DNA of 64,000 nt. Source: JANPBY01 sp963851405 (GTDB lineage: Bacteria > Actinomycetota > Actinomycetes > DATJPE01). The translations under genes were made by a program, and so were the position numbers. The DNA is taken from positions 248,001 to 312,000 of the forward strand of contig CAWKPB010000005.1 of assembly GCA_963851405.1 (NCBI GenBank), in the 5' to 3' direction. The notes below the pieces were generated by a model. The model saw only the letters and a list, made by a program, of their open reading frames with translations, did no database searches and was not told the DNA's origin. The stretch's first letter is position 1, and every line of letters begins with the position of its first letter. Shown here one piece after another: positions 55,275 to 62,906 of the stretch.

Positions 55275-56130
55275 CGACCGGATGCCAGACGGTCTTGGTC
55301 TCGACGAAGGCCCGTAGGCGACGCAGATCTGGTGTCGCGGCCCAGTCTTCCCCGGCTGCCCTTGGACGGAGCACGCGCTTGACGTTGTCTGCAGCGGCGC
55401 CCTCCAACTCGGCGCTGGCGTCACCCGCTCCGGTCAGGTCGATGGCATTCACGTCCATGTGCGCGGCCAGGTGCGGCGCGACTTCCGATACCCGGCCGGT
55501 CAGGATGTTGACGACTCCGCCCGGGTACGTCGGAGGTCGCGAGGACTTCACCGAAGGTGACCGAGGCAGCGGGCGATCTCCGGCCGCGAGCACGACGCAG
55601 GTGTTGCCCGTGGCGATGACAGGAGCGACGCATGAGACGAGCCCGAGCAACGAACTGTCCTGAGGGGCAAGCACGGCGACGACGCCGGTTGGCTCGGGGA
55701 CCGAGAAGTTGAAGAACGGTCCCGCCACCGGGTTTGACCCACCCAGAACCTGAGCATGTTTGTCGGCCCAGCCGGCGTACCAGACCAGTCGGTCGACGCT
55801 GAGGTCGACGCTCTGGCCAGCTTTCTTGGCGTTGATGCCTTCGGCCTCGGCGATCTCGGTGACGAACTGGCCGCGACGTCCTTCGAGCATCTCGGCGACT
55901 CGGTAGATCACCTGACCGCGGTTGTACGGCGTGGCCGTGGACCACGCAGGGAACGCCTTGCGCGCAGCCACCACGGCGTCGCGGGCGTCCTTGCGCGACG
56001 CGAGCGAGGCATTGGCCAAGAACCGCCCCTTGGTGTCGGTCACTTCGTAGCTGCGTCCGCTCTCGCTGCGGGGGAACGCCCCGCCGATGTACAGCTTGTA
56101 CGTCTTGCGCACGTCCAGTCGGTCAGACAT
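55267..56130 (-). CDS. Short aldehyde-dehydrogenase-like protein lacking the catalytic half
   Basis: About 287 residues from ATG 56130, which overlaps the stop of the full-length ALDH gene. It matches the N-terminal NAD-binding half of ALDHs (YKLYIGGAFPRSESGRSYEV, VVAVLAPQDSSLLGLVSCVAPVIATGNT, VPGGVVNILTG). It ends at the IDLTGAGD segment, before the positions of catalytic Glu and Cys. Between 55575 and 55521 two opposite single-base shifts scramble about 15 residues (expected VTFGEVLATSDVPGG). Such a short partner beside a full ALDH and deoC recurs in actinobacteria, so it may be a non-catalytic subunit. Confidence 0.8.
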   Translation of the reverse strand: MSDRLDVRKTYKLYIGGAFPRSESGRSYEVTDTKGRFLANASLASRKDARDAVVAARKAFPAWSTATPYNRGQVIYRVAEMLEGRRGQFVTEIAEAEGINAKKAGQSVDLSVDRLVWYAGWADKHAQVLGGSNPVAGPFFNFSVPEPTGVVAVLAPQDSSLLGLVSCVAPVIATGNTCVVLAAGDRPLPRSPSVKSSRPPTYPGGVVNILTGRVSEVAPHLAAHMDVNAIDLTGAGDASAELEGAAADNVKRVLRPRAAGEDWAATPDLRRLRAFVETKTVWHPVGV

Positions 56131-57565
56131 CGAGGTAGGCCTCCAGACCGTGGCGGCCGCCCTCGCGACCAAAACCGGACTCCTTGTATCCCCCGAAGGG
56201 AGATGCGGGGTCGAAGTGGTTGAACGTGTTGGCCCACACCACGCCGGCGCGCAGGTGCTGCGCCATGTGCAGGATCAGGCTGCCCTTCTCGGTCCAGACA
56301 CCCGCCGAGAGGCCGTACGGCGTGTTGTTGGCCTTCTCCACGGCCTCGGCCGGAGTCCGGAACGTCAGCACCGACAGGACCGGCCCAAAGATCTCTTCGC
56401 GGGCGATCCGATGCGCCTGAGAGACGCCGGTAAACACCGTCGGCGGGAACCAGAATCCTCGGTCGGGTAGCTCGCACGGGGCGGCCCAGCGCTGCGCCCC
56501 TTCGGCCTCGCCGATGGCGGTCATCGAACGAATGCGTTCCAGTTGCACCGAGGAGTTGATGGCGCCGATGTCGGTGTTCTTGTCCATCGGGTCGCCGAGC
56601 CGAAGTGTGCCGAGCCGGCGCTTGAGCGAATGAACGACCTCTTCTGCGACGGACTCCTGCAGCAGCAGCCGGGTCCCTGCGCAACAGACATGCCCTTGGT
56701 TGAAGAACACGCCTCGGACAATTCCCTCGACGGCCTGGTCGATCGGGGCGTCATCGAAGACGATGTTCGCGGCCTTGCCCCCGAGCTCCAGGGTGACCTT
56801 CTTGCTGCTACCCGCCACCGCTCGACGGATCGCTTTGCCCACCTCGGTCGACCCGGTGAACGCGACCTTGTCGACGCCGGGGTGCTCGACGAGGCTCTGA
56901 CCTGTCGGCCCGGCACCGGTGACGATGTTGACCACGCCGGGCGGCAGTTCGGCCTGCTGGCAGATCTCGGCGAACAGCAGTGCCGTCAGGGGGGTGGTTT
57001 CGGCTGGTTTGAGCACGACCGTATTGCCCGTGGCCAGGGCTGGCGCGATCTTCCACGCGAGCATCAGGAACGGGAAGTTCCAAGGAATGACCTGGGCGGC
57101 GACGCCGAGTGGCTGGGGGTCGGGGCCGTACCCCGCGTGCTCGAGCTTGTCCGCCCAACCCGCGTGGTAGAAGAAGTGGGCAGCCGCCAGCGGGATGTCG
57201 ACGTCTCGTGACTCCTTGATCGGCTTGCCGTTGTTGAGCGTCTCCAGGACGGCGATCTCGCGGCTGCGCTCCTGGATCAGGCGAGCGATGCGGAACAGGT
57301 ACTTGCCTCGCTCCCGGCCGCTCATCTTCGACCAGGTCGAGGAGTAGGCCTTGCGGGCCGCGCGGACGGCGAGGTCGACGTCTGCGGGTCCCGCCTCCGT
57401 GACCTCGGCCAGGACCTCCTCTGTTGAAGGCGAGATCGTCTTGAAGGAAGCGCCGTCGACGGTTTGGACGAATTCGCCGCCCACGAACAGTCCGTACGAC
57501 GCCGCGATGTCGACGACGGCGCGTGACTCTGGGGCGGGACTGTAGGCGAAGGGTGTGTCGGTCAT
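56123..57565 (-). CDS. NAD(P)-dependent aldehyde dehydrogenase
   Basis: 480 residues, full length. PWNFPFLMLAWKIAPALATGN, GSTEVGKAI, catalytic Glu in TLELGGKAANIVF, catalytic Cys in FNQGHVCCAGTRLLL, and C-terminal EIFGPVLSV and PFGGYKESGFGREGG. It lies 13 bp after deoC, so the likely substrate is the acetaldehyde released by DeoC, oxidised to acetate. Aldehydes from the amine genes at 30-33 kb are an alternative. Confidence 0.93.
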   Translation of the reverse strand: MTDTPFAYSPAPESRAVVDIAASYGLFVGGEFVQTVDGASFKTISPSTEEVLAEVTEAGPADVDLAVRAARKAYSSTWSKMSGRERGKYLFRIARLIQERSREIAVLETLNNGKPIKESRDVDIPLAAAHFFYHAGWADKLEHAGYGPDPQPLGVAAQVIPWNFPFLMLAWKIAPALATGNTVVLKPAETTPLTALLFAEICQQAELPPGVVNIVTGAGPTGQSLVEHPGVDKVAFTGSTEVGKAIRRAVAGSSKKVTLELGGKAANIVFDDAPIDQAVEGIVRGVFFNQGHVCCAGTRLLLQESVAEEVVHSLKRRLGTLRLGDPMDKNTDIGAINSSVQLERIRSMTAIGEAEGAQRWAAPCELPDRGFWFPPTVFTGVSQAHRIAREEIFGPVLSVLTFRTPAEAVEKANNTPYGLSAGVWTEKGSLILHMAQHLRAGVVWANTFNHFDPASPFGGYKESGFGREGGRHGLEAYLDV

Positions 57566-57578
57566 AGGCTCCAGCCCG

Positions 57579-58541
57579 TCAGTCGAGGGTGAAGTAGTCG
57601 GGGCCGGAGTATCGACCCGTGGTTAGTTTCGTGCGCTGCATGAGCAGATCGTTCAGGACACTCGATGCGCCCAGTCGGAACCAATCTGGGTCCAGCCAGT
57701 CGCCGCCCACCGTCTCGTTGACGAGCACGAGGTACTTCAGCGCATCCTTGGTGGTGCGGATCCCACCGGCGGGCTTGACGCCGACCTGTCGGCCGCCAGC
57801 CTCCCGGAAGTCGCGGACGGCCTCGAGCATGACCAACGTGACGGGAAGGGTTGCAGCCGGGGCGATCTTGCCTGTGCTGGTCTTGATGAAATCCGCTCCC
57901 GCGAGCATCGCCAACCAGGAGGCGCGACGCACGTTGTCGTACGTCTGCAGTTCCCCGGTCTCGAGGATGACCTTCAGGTGGACCTCGCGGTCGGGGCTGA
58001 AGCACTCCTGCTTGATCGCCACGATCTCGTCGTGAACGGCCTTGTAGCTCCCTGTCAGGAAGGCGCCACGGTCGATGACCATGTCGATTTCGTCCGCGCC
58101 CTCCGACACCGCTGTGCGAGTGTCAGCCAGCTTCACGGCCAGGGAGGCGCGTCCGGAGGGGAACGCGGTGGAGACCGCGGCGACGTGGACGGGTGAGGAC
58201 CCAAGTGCCTCCCGGGCGACGCCGACCAGGTCGTTGTAGACGCAGACGGCAGCCACCGAGGGTGCGGTGGGATCTGCGGGGTCGGGTCGCTGGGCCTTCG
58301 CGCACAAGGCGCGAACCTTGCCCGGAGTGTCAGCCCCCTCGAGTGTTGTGAGGTCGATCATCGTGATGGCGAGATCGATCGCCCAGCCCTTCGACGCCGT
58401 CTTGATGGAGCGTGTGGCCAACCCTGCCGCGCGCCCATCGGCTCCGACCTGATCGACGCCGGGGAGCCCGTGCAGGAACTGACGCAGGCTGGCGGCCGAC
58501 GAGGCGACGCCTTCCAGGCTGTCGGTGGGGGTGGCCGTCAC
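57579..58541 (-). CDS. deoC: Deoxyribose-phosphate aldolase
   Basis: Cleaves 2-deoxyribose-5-phosphate to acetaldehyde and glyceraldehyde-3-phosphate. 320 residues, the longer actinobacterial form. Schiff-base Lys in ADFIKTSTGKIAPAATLPVT; proton-relay Lys in QVGVKPAGGIRTTKDALKY; EIDMVIDRGAFLTG. First gene of a leftward operon with two ALDH-type genes and two GNAT genes. Completes the deoxynucleoside route begun by DeoA. Confidence 0.95.
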   Translation of the reverse strand: MTATPTDSLEGVASSAASLRQFLHGLPGVDQVGADGRAAGLATRSIKTASKGWAIDLAITMIDLTTLEGADTPGKVRALCAKAQRPDPADPTAPSVAAVCVYNDLVGVAREALGSSPVHVAAVSTAFPSGRASLAVKLADTRTAVSEGADEIDMVIDRGAFLTGSYKAVHDEIVAIKQECFSPDREVHLKVILETGELQTYDNVRRASWLAMLAGADFIKTSTGKIAPAATLPVTLVMLEAVRDFREAGGRQVGVKPAGGIRTTKDALKYLVLVNETVGGDWLDPDWFRLGASSVLNDLLMQRTKLTTGRYSGPDYFTLD

Positions 58542-58572
58542 CCCGTCAGCCTACGCGCGCCAGGATGTGGGG

Positions 58573-59070
58573 GTGCCGAACCGAACGAACGTGCGGCTGC
58601 GTCTGGCCGTGAAGGCCGACGAAGCACTCCTCAAGGCGGCCGGTGCCGATCCGGGGCCGTACGGCGACTGGGGTGATCGAACCGGCGCCCCGAAGGTCGA
58701 GGTCTTGGGGCGGATGGTCGTCCTCGAGGCAGACGAGCCGGTCGGCGACCTCAGTTGGCATGCGACCTCATACGGAGGTAATGCCGGATCGACGGCGTAC
58801 AACATCGGCATCGACCTGATTCCCAGCGCGCGTGGGCGAGGGATCGGGTCGCTGGCGCAGCGGTTGTTGGCCGAACACCTGTTTGCCACAACCTCCGTGC
58901 ACCGAGTTGAGGCGTCGACGGATGTCACCAACGTGGCCGAGCAGCGCGCGCTGGAGAAGGCGGGCTTCACTCGGGAAGGAATCCTGCGCGGTGCGCAGTT
59001 CCGTGGCGACGGCGTGCATCACGACCTCGTCAGCTATGCCGTGCTCCGGGATGACCCGCTGAGCTCTTGA
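58573..59070 (+). CDS. RimJ/RimL-type GNAT acetyltransferase
   Basis: 165 residues from GTG 58573 with AGGA about 7 bases upstream; the frame opens 16 codons earlier, over the deoC start. Motifs: YNIGIDLIPSARGRGIGSLAQRLLAEHLF (acetyl-CoA loop), VHRVEASTDVTNVAEQRALEKAGFTREGILRGAQFR. Typical of N-terminal or small-molecule acetyltransferases. Divergent from deoC (31 bp). Confidence 0.88.
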   Translation: MPNRTNVRLRLAVKADEALLKAAGADPGPYGDWGDRTGAPKVEVLGRMVVLEADEPVGDLSWHATSYGGNAGSTAYNIGIDLIPSARGRGIGSLAQRLLAEHLFATTSVHRVEASTDVTNVAEQRALEKAGFTREGILRGAQFRGDGVHHDLVSYAVLRDDPLSS

Positions 59071-59073
59071 CCG

Positions 59074-59096
59074 TGAACTGACTGCTCGGCAGTTCA
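59074..59096. terminator. Hairpin between convergent GNAT and VOC genes
   Basis: TGAACTG, 9-nt loop, CAGTTCA: a 7-bp perfect stem 3 bp after the GNAT stop and 14 bp before the VOC stop. Could serve both directions. Short stem, no T-tract. Confidence 0.4.
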
Positions 59097-59110
59097 AGAA
59101 CGGCGGTTGC

Positions 59111-59524
59111 TCAGGCCACGAAAATGCAGAACGGGTGGCCCGACGGATCCGCGAGGACATAGAGCGGCTCCTCGGGGTCGTCGGTCCGGTCCAGGCGCAA
59201 GCGCGCACCCAGGGACTCCGCTCGCTCCTTGTGCCGCTCGAGTTCTGCGCGGCTTGAAACCGTGAGGTCGAGATGCATCTGCATCGGGACCTCGTGGGAC
59301 GGCCAGGTCGTGGGTTCTAAGCGCTCGACCTGTTGAAACGCCAGTCTTCGTACCCCGTCGGCATCGACGAGCACCAGCCAGTCGGCATCGTCGGTGTGGC
59401 CGGCCCGAGGCGGTTCGTCGCCCGGGCGGTAGTGCAGCCCGAGCAACTGTCGGTAGAACTCGGCGAGTCTACGAACGTCGGTCGTGTCAATGGCGGTGTG
59501 CAGCAATTGGGGGTAGTCAGCCAT
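59111..59524 (-). CDS. VOC-family (glyoxalase-like) protein
   Basis: 137 residues with two beta-alpha-beta-beta-beta modules: HTAIDTTDVRRLAEFYRQLLGLHYRPG and MQMHLDLTVSSRAELERHKERAESLGARL, ending YVLADPSGHPFCIFV. The metal-site His/Glu positions are partly kept. Members range from glyoxalases and dioxygenases to antibiotic-binding proteins; no substrate can be assigned. Confidence 0.88.
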   Translation of the reverse strand: MADYPQLLHTAIDTTDVRRLAEFYRQLLGLHYRPGDEPPRAGHTDDADWLVLVDADGVRRLAFQQVERLEPTTWPSHEVPMQMHLDLTVSSRAELERHKERAESLGARLRLDRTDDPEEPLYVLADPSGHPFCIFVA

Positions 59525-59563
59525 CGCGGCAGGATTTCACGGCTCCTGGTGCATCGCACCTGC

Positions 59564-60325
59564 TCAGCGCTGGAACTCCATCGAATCGATGATCGGCTGG
59601 ACCTGGGCTCGGTACTCCTTGGCGCTGTGCTGCTTGTCGACGTTGTTGATCTCCAGGGTGACGTTGCCGTCCTCCCAGCCCAAGATGATCATCCGAACGC
59701 CGGCCCCCTTGCCGATGGTGTGATGCACCTGGGAGACACCGTCGCCGATGATCAGCGGGACCGCGTCATACCCGTCGAAGGTGCACGGTTCCTTCTTGGG
59801 CTTGGCTGCCAGGTCGACTTGGAGCCCGTCGAGTCCGCCGACGGACACCTGCTTTGGCGTGGACACGATCAGCCCCGGCAGTGACTGGTACCAGGCGACC
59901 AACTCCTTGGGCTTGATGCCGACGCCGGTCTGTGCGGCTTCCTTGCAGTCGATCGCGGCCGCATGCACGTTGGTGTAGATGCCGAAGAAGCTGCCGCCGA
60001 TCGGGTCGTCAGGTTGTGGGTCGTTGACGTTCTCGAGCAGGAAGTTGCCCGGCAGGTCTTCCAGGTTGGTCCAGCCCGCGGGAACGGTGTAGGTCAACTG
60101 CGGCGCGAGCGTTGTGGTCGTGTACTCGCCCGGTTCGAGGGCCCCAAGGCAAGTGCCGCCATGAGGATTCGGGCAAGGGGGCAATTCGGTCGGCGACTGC
60201 GTTGGTGGCGACGTGGCAGACACAGCGGCGGGTGGCACATCGGCGGCATTGACGCCACCGCTGGATGTGCAGCCAGCCACGAAAAGTGCCGATGCGACGG
60301 CGGCGACCAGAATTGCTCTGTTCAC
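59564..60325 (-). CDS. Putative lipoprotein, unknown function
   Basis: 253 residues from GTG 60325, with GGGGAG 5-6 bases upstream. Signal NRAILVAAVASALFVAGC with lipobox FVAGC, then a Thr/Pro/Ser linker. The globular part, with YTVPAGWTNLEDLPGNFLLEN, WYQSLPGLIVSTPKQVSVGGLDGLQVDL and a C-terminal helix QPIIDSMEFQR, resembles surface lipoproteins of mycobacteria and nocardioforms that I cannot name further. Predicted to be anchored outside the membrane. Confidence 0.75.
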   Translation of the reverse strand: MNRAILVAAVASALFVAGCTSSGGVNAADVPPAAVSATSPPTQSPTELPPCPNPHGGTCLGALEPGEYTTTTLAPQLTYTVPAGWTNLEDLPGNFLLENVNDPQPDDPIGGSFFGIYTNVHAAAIDCKEAAQTGVGIKPKELVAWYQSLPGLIVSTPKQVSVGGLDGLQVDLAAKPKKEPCTFDGYDAVPLIIGDGVSQVHHTIGKGAGVRMIILGWEDGNVTLEINNVDKQHSAKEYRAQVQPIIDSMEFQR

Positions 60326-60467
60326 GGCTACTCCCCGGCGAACGGTTGGTGCTCGCATTTCGCGACTCAACGACTACACGATCTCCGGGCACCGCTGGGA
60401 TGACAGATCCCGAGAATCCGTTCTCACCCCGGCTTAACGGCCAAGAAAGACTGTCGGTGGGTACGGC

Positions 60468-60473
60468 TAGCGT
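60468..60473 (+). promoter_or_regulatory. Candidate -10 box of a leaderless HNH-protein transcript
   Basis: TAGCGT is followed after 6 bases by GTG 60480, without a ribosome site. It supports GTG 60480 over TTG 60474 as the start. No clear -35. Confidence 0.35.
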
Positions 60474-60479
60474 TTGACC

Positions 60480-61982
60480 GTGGTCACCAACTCGCACCGA
60501 GGTTCGAATCTCGTTGCTGAAACGGGAGATTCGGCTGATCTCGGGGTGTCGGAGCCGACTCCCGAGGAGCGGTTGTTCGCTGCCGCGTTGGTTGAGCTGG
60601 ATCGAGCTGACGACCAGTTCTCGGTCGACGTCCTTGCAGTCAGTGGTGGCGATCGCCTCCCCACGGAAGCGATCGATCCATGGTTGGGGCCAGACGGCTC
60701 GGCGTTGGTGGATTCGGTGCAGCGGGCCGAGCGCGATGAACGAGCGGCGCAGGCGCGAGGCCTGGTTGCGCTGGCCGATCTGGCTCGCAGTGTCTGGGCC
60801 AGGGAGCGGGCTTCCAGCGGCTGTGTCGACCCTGACTTCATGGGCGTGCTGGTCGCGTCCTCGCTGGGCCTGGGCCCGCGGCAGGCGGCATCGCGTTTGG
60901 ATGACGCCCTAGCCCTGACCGAGCGACTACCGCGCACCTTGGCCGCGTTGGCTGGAGGCTGGTTGTCGATGCCCGCGGCGCACACGGTCGTCGTCGAGAC
61001 CGTCCATGTGGACGAGGCTCGAGTGGACCTCGTCGAGGCGGACATCTTCGACCGACTGTCTCGGCCGGTGCTCCCGGAGGTGCCGGCCGCCGAGCTGCTC
61101 GGCCAGCGCGCTGTCTTTGACCTGGAGGCTCTCGAGGTGCTGGACCCCGGCCTGGCCGGGCAGCTTGCTTCGGTTGCTTCTCCCGCACGACTGGCGCAGC
61201 TAGCGCGTCGAGCGGTCGCCAGCGAAGACGCCGATGCCGTTCGCGCTCGTCGAGCCCGGTCGGCCGCGGACCGGGACGTGCGCGTCTGGGCGGCCGAGCC
61301 AGGCACCTCATGGGTGGGTGCGCTGCTTCCGGACGCCTCGGCAGCAGTTGTGTACGACCGAGTGGACGGACTAGCGCGGGTGCTGCGAGCAGGCGCCGCT
61401 GATCGCGAGGACCGCACCCTGGCTCAGCTCCGTGCCGACGCCTTCGTCGACCTGATGCTGGGAGCCAGCTCTGACGGCGACCCAGGACCAGTCATCAACC
61501 TCGACGTCCACCTCGCCGCCGACGGGGACGTGTCCATCGATCACGTCGGTTCCAGCGGCCCAGAAGCCCTGACCGATCTGCTCGCACTGGCCGGACGTCA
61601 AGGTTCCAAGGGCCGCGCCCGACTCCGTCTGCCGCGGGCGGCGGCCTGCCCCGGTGATCATGAAGCCTCCACGCCAGGCCCCCGCTTTGCCGGGCAGGAC
61701 CTGGCTGCGGCGGTCGTAGGCCGCGACGTCACCTGCCGATTTCCTGGGTGCGCAGTCCCGGCTATCGACTGCGATCTTGACCACGTGATTCCTCACCCGG
61801 CCGGGCCGACCTGCCTGTGCAATCTGATCGCCCTTTGTCGTCGGCACCACCGGGTGAAGACGTTCGCCCCCGGCTGGCGGGTGATCAACATCTGGGGCCA
61901 GCTGTTCTGGATCAGCCCGAGTGGCAGGACCTCGGTGACCCGGCCGGAGGTTCGAGGATCACCCCACAGTCGCGCACCCTGA
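60480..61982 (+). CDS. DUF222 / HNH endonuclease protein
   Basis: 500 residues. The N-terminal DUF222 (13E12-repeat) domain is rich in Ala, Arg and acidic helices. The C-terminal HNH domain has CRFPGCAVPAIDCDLDHVIPH and CNLIALCRRHHRVKT, giving Cys pairs for structural zinc and the His-Asn-His site. This family is multicopy in many actinobacterial genomes; its biological role is unclear. No inverted repeats or insertion scars are visible around it. Confidence 0.9.
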   Translation: MVTNSHRGSNLVAETGDSADLGVSEPTPEERLFAAALVELDRADDQFSVDVLAVSGGDRLPTEAIDPWLGPDGSALVDSVQRAERDERAAQARGLVALADLARSVWARERASSGCVDPDFMGVLVASSLGLGPRQAASRLDDALALTERLPRTLAALAGGWLSMPAAHTVVVETVHVDEARVDLVEADIFDRLSRPVLPEVPAAELLGQRAVFDLEALEVLDPGLAGQLASVASPARLAQLARRAVASEDADAVRARRARSAADRDVRVWAAEPGTSWVGALLPDASAAVVYDRVDGLARVLRAGAADREDRTLAQLRADAFVDLMLGASSDGDPGPVINLDVHLAADGDVSIDHVGSSGPEALTDLLALAGRQGSKGRARLRLPRAAACPGDHEASTPGPRFAGQDLAAAVVGRDVTCRFPGCAVPAIDCDLDHVIPHPAGPTCLCNLIALCRRHHRVKTFAPGWRVINIWGQLFWISPSGRTSVTRPEVRGSPHSRAP

Positions 61983-62000
61983 GGCGCAGATCGTGGGGTC

Positions 62001-62867
62001 TCAGTCGTCGACCGGCAGCGTGGAAATGTCGCGCGCCACGATGTCCCGTTCGTCCGGATCGCTGATCAGTTCCAGCTGTGCCATGGCCTTCGCTCGCCAC
62101 TCACGCGCGGCGGCCCGGTCACCGGCGACGGCGTAGGCACGGGACAGAGCCTCGAACGCGGACCCCTGCAACCAGGTGACCTCGGGGAGCGACTCGGCCA
62201 GTTGCTGGCACCGTCGCGCGTGGTGCACGGCGGGTTCGGCGCGACCAAGCACCGCATACACCCGGCTGAGCTGCCACTCACCGATGGCGAGGTTCTGCGT
62301 GTCTCCGACCAGGGTCCAGAAGTAGCGGCTGGCGTGGGCCGCGTTGACCAACTCCTCGTCGTCGACGAGTGACCGATCGGGTTGCTCGAGCAGCTCCCAC
62401 ACCCGGTTGAACAGGCTGCTGGCCAACGACTTCTGCGTAGCCGCGTCGATCTGATCGGTGATGGCAGTGGCGGGCATGGCGTTCCTCTCGGCCTCTGAGT
62501 CGGTCAGGTGGGTGAGCTGGTGCAGGATCCAGTGCAGCCGCGTCACTCTGGCGTGGACGCGGTCGCGATGTCGGGTGAGAGTGCGTCGGCGCCGCTGGCG
62601 GTCTCCGCCGTCCAGCGCTGCCCTGATCTCCTCCAGGGGCACCTCCAAGGCCCGTAGTTGAGCGACGTCGCGGGCCTCCTCGAGCTGCCCTCGCCGGTAG
62701 CGACGATAGGACGTCGTTTCATCGACGGCTGCCGGTCGCAGGAGGTCGACGCTGTCGTAGTGGCGCAGGGCTCCGATGGAAAGCCCACTCAAACGCGAGA
62801 ACTCGCCGATGGACAACAGGTCGTTGTCAGACTGCTTGGGGGATTCGCTCGCGGCCACGGTGATCAC
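62001..62867 (-). CDS. MerR-family regulator with TPR-like C-terminal domain
   Basis: 288 residues. N-terminal MerR HTH: LLSIGEFSRLSGLSIGALRHYDSVDLLRPA, then YRRYRRGQLEEARDVAQLRALEVPLEEIRAAL and the coiled-coil helix. Residues 135-288 are helical with the tetratricopeptide-like pattern seen in ligand-sensing MerR proteins (YFWTLVGDTQNLAIGEWQLSR, FEALSRAYAVAGDRAAAREW). Probably an activator responding to a small molecule. Upstream TTGACT may be part of its promoter. Target unknown. Confidence 0.88.
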   Translation of the reverse strand: MITVAASESPKQSDNDLLSIGEFSRLSGLSIGALRHYDSVDLLRPAAVDETTSYRRYRRGQLEEARDVAQLRALEVPLEEIRAALDGGDRQRRRRTLTRHRDRVHARVTRLHWILHQLTHLTDSEAERNAMPATAITDQIDAATQKSLASSLFNRVWELLEQPDRSLVDDEELVNAAHASRYFWTLVGDTQNLAIGEWQLSRVYAVLGRAEPAVHHARRCQQLAESLPEVTWLQGSAFEALSRAYAVAGDRAAAREWRAKAMAQLELISDPDERDIVARDISTLPVDD

Positions 62868-62906
62868 TGTGAGGTCTTCGGTAGGTAGAGAGTCAAGCGG
62901 GATCGC

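Noticed and set aside
60480..61982. HNH endonuclease as part of a phage, intein or restriction system
   Set aside because: The DUF222 N-terminal domain and housekeeping neighbours fit the multicopy actinobacterial family; no methylase, phage gene or flanking repeat is visible.
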